43,112 bases of DNA from CAZISM01 sp964541895 (GTDB lineage Bacteria; Zhuqueibacterota; Zhuqueibacteria; Residuimicrobiales; Residuimicrobiaceae). Shown one piece after another: positions 41,984-43,112 of the stretch. The notes beneath the pieces are model-generated. The model was not told where the DNA came from and did no database searches. It was given only the letters and a program-made list of their open reading frames with translations. Numbering within the stretch: the stretch's first letter is position 1; the number at the start of each line of letters is the position of its first letter. The stretch spans positions 1 through 43,112 of the forward strand of contig CAZISM010000039.1 of the NCBI GenBank assembly GCA_964541895.1, read 5' to 3'. The position numbers and the translations under genes are program-made.

Positions 41984-42116
41984 GGCCCGGCCGCTGCCGT
42001 ACCAGCTCACATTCAACCCCTCTCAGACACGCTCACCAGCATGGAGCGGACCTCCCGGTTCTGCTTCACCCTGTTGAGCAGGTATCACCCCTGCAGCCAG
42101 GTCCTCAATTTCATCC

Positions 42117-42145
42117 TTGAAAATCTCGAAAAATATGACTATCTT
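42117..42145 (+). promoter_or_regulatory. Probable promoter for pdxS-pdxT
   Basis: TTGAAA (42117-42122), 17 bp, TATCTT (42140-42145). It lies in the 198-bp spacer after the PBP gene and would give a leader of about 30 nt ending in TGAGG before pdxS. Confidence 0.55.
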
Positions 42146-42181
42146 GTATGTTCCAACAAACAACGAGATGAGGTTTATAAT

Positions 42182-43066
42182 ATGGAAAAAGCTGAAAACA
42201 TTAAACTCAAAGTCGGACTGGCGGAAATGCTCAAAGGGGGCGTCATCATGGACGTCACCACACCCGAGCAGGCCAAAATAGCCGAGGAGGCCGGTGCCGT
42301 CGCCGTAATGGCTCTGGAGCGGATTCCGGCCGACATTCGCGCCCATGGCGGCGTGGCCCGCATGTCCGATCCCACGGTGATCAAAGCGATTCAGAAAACA
42401 GTGTCGATTCCGGTCATGGCCAAATGCCGCATCGGCCATTTTGCCGAAGCACAGGTGCTGCAGGCCCTGGGCGTGGATTTCATCGACGAGAGCGAAGTAT
42501 TGACGCCGGCAGATGAAGAGTATCATATTGACAAATGGAGTTTCAAAGTTCCGTTTGTGTGCGGCTGTCGCGATCTCGGCGAAGCCCTGCGCCGCATCGC
42601 CGAAGGGGCGGCCATGATCCGCACCAAAGGTGAAGCCGGCACCGGCAACGTCGTGGAAGCGGTCCGGCACATGCGCAGCGTCATGGGCGGCATCCGCCGC
42701 ATTCAATCGCTGGGCGAGGAAGAGCTGGTAGCTGAAGGCAAAAAACTGGGCGCGCCGGTGGAGCTGATCCGCGAGGTCAAACGCCTGGGCAAACTGCCGG
42801 TGCCCAACTTTTCCGCCGGCGGCGTCGCCACACCGGCCGATGCCTCCCTCATGGTGCAGCTGGGCGCCGAGTCCGTGTTCGTCGGCAGCGGTATTTTCAA
42901 ATCCAGCGACCCGGAACGTATGGCCAAAGCCATTGTCACCGCCGTAACCCATTATAACGATTTCGACCTGATCGCCCGAGTTTCGGAAGGTCTGGGGGAA
43001 GCAATGCCCGGTCTCGAACTGGCCGCCATCCCGGCCGGTGAACGTATGGCCGGCCGAGGCTGGTGA
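42182..43066 (+). CDS. pdxS: Pyridoxal 5'-phosphate synthase, lyase subunit PdxS
   Basis: A 294-residue (beta/alpha)8 subunit that builds PLP from ribose 5-phosphate, glyceraldehyde 3-phosphate and ammonia supplied by PdxT. The family pattern is unmistakable: LAEMLKGGVIMDVTTPEQAKIAEEAGA, ALERIPADIRAHGGVARMSDP, MAKCRIGHFAEAQ, DESEVLTPADEEYHI and GEAGTGNVVEAVRHMR, with the Schiff-base lysines in IMDVT/MAKCR/IRTKGEAG regions. ATG 42182 has TGAGG 8 nt upstream. Its stop overlaps pdxT as TGATG, coupling the two subunits. RidA, encoded earlier in the window, protects PLP enzymes. Confidence 0.97.
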   Translation: MEKAENIKLKVGLAEMLKGGVIMDVTTPEQAKIAEEAGAVAVMALERIPADIRAHGGVARMSDPTVIKAIQKTVSIPVMAKCRIGHFAEAQVLQALGVDFIDESEVLTPADEEYHIDKWSFKVPFVCGCRDLGEALRRIAEGAAMIRTKGEAGTGNVVEAVRHMRSVMGGIRRIQSLGEEELVAEGKKLGAPVELIREVKRLGKLPVPNFSAGGVATPADASLMVQLGAESVFVGSGIFKSSDPERMAKAIVTAVTHYNDFDLIARVSEGLGEAMPGLELAAIPAGERMAGRGW

Positions 43067-43112
43067 TGCAGATCGGCGTTCTCGCCGTCCAGGGCGATTA
43101 TGCCAAACACGT
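43066..43112 (+). CDS. pdxT: Pyridoxal 5'-phosphate synthase, glutaminase subunit PdxT (start only)
   Basis: Only the first 15 full codons lie in the window: MQIGVLAVQGDYAKH, then a partial codon. IGVLAVQGDY is the typical N-terminus of PdxT, the glutaminase that feeds ammonia to PdxS. The start overlaps the pdxS stop (TGATG). The rest lies beyond the window. Confidence 0.9.
   Translation, partial: MQIGVLAVQGDYAKH

Noticed and set aside
40826..42016. A 396-codon open frame on the - strand across the PBP gene
   Set aside because: It is a shadow of the transpeptidase domain and carries no family pattern.

Overview
The window reads as a bacterial chromosome fragment from the FCB superphylum. 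A KSB1-like or other deep-branching candidate lineage fits best, but I cannot fix the phylum by reading alone. The main clues are C-terminal FlgD-like/type IX sorting domains ending in the NYPNPFN style on two secreted proteins, a GWxTD-domain protein, a DUF5683 protein, and an UbiA/ferredoxin/geranylgeranyl-reductase cluster of a kind reported from FCB bacteria. I see no rRNA, tRNA, CRISPR array, transposase or phage gene. It is a draft assembly: two 100-N gaps (1563-1662 and 16857-16956) are each flanked by an exact 55-bp direct duplication. Each gap splits one reading frame that is continuous once one flank copy and the Ns are removed.

Layout. Positions 10-1970 (+): an unrecognised protein and a GAF-GGDEF diguanylate cyclase. 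1971-4289 (-): a secreted subtilisin-like protease and a cyclophilin lipoprotein. 4583-10560 (+): primosomal helicase PriA, then pyruvate dehydrogenase E1-alpha, E1-beta and E2, ending at a strong intrinsic terminator. 11044-12481 (-): an overlapping pair, a DUF4416 protein and an arylamine N-acetyltransferase-fold protein. 12808-20684 (-): one giant secreted protein of about 2573 residues (SGNH hydrolase, FG-GAP repeats, ASPIC/UnbV, eleven Ig-like repeats, sorting domain).

From 20873 to the end every gene is on the + strand, mostly with overlapping start and stop codons. The order is folB-folK-deoxynucleoside kinase; a small membrane protein and an MsbA-like ABC exporter; then a tightly packed run ridA, DUF5683, HD hydrolase, YfiM-like, CDF metal transporter, purF, UbiA prenyltransferase, ferredoxin, geranylgeranyl reductase, CDP-alcohol phosphatidyltransferase, ftsY, rimO. 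After these come a GWxTD protein, LD-carboxypeptidase, purN, purH, mreB, a class A penicillin-binding protein, pdxS and the first codons of pdxT.

Most genes are core metabolism (folate, purine, PLP, acetyl-CoA), envelope growth and protein export. Two parts stand out. One is the UbiA-ferredoxin-GGR-CDP-alcohol transferase cassette, which has the composition expected for building and saturating archaeal-type isoprenoid ether lipids, or for modifying an isoprenoid quinone. The other is the giant SGNH surface protein, in which a carbohydrate-binding-like domain appears to be nested inside the first Ig repeat.
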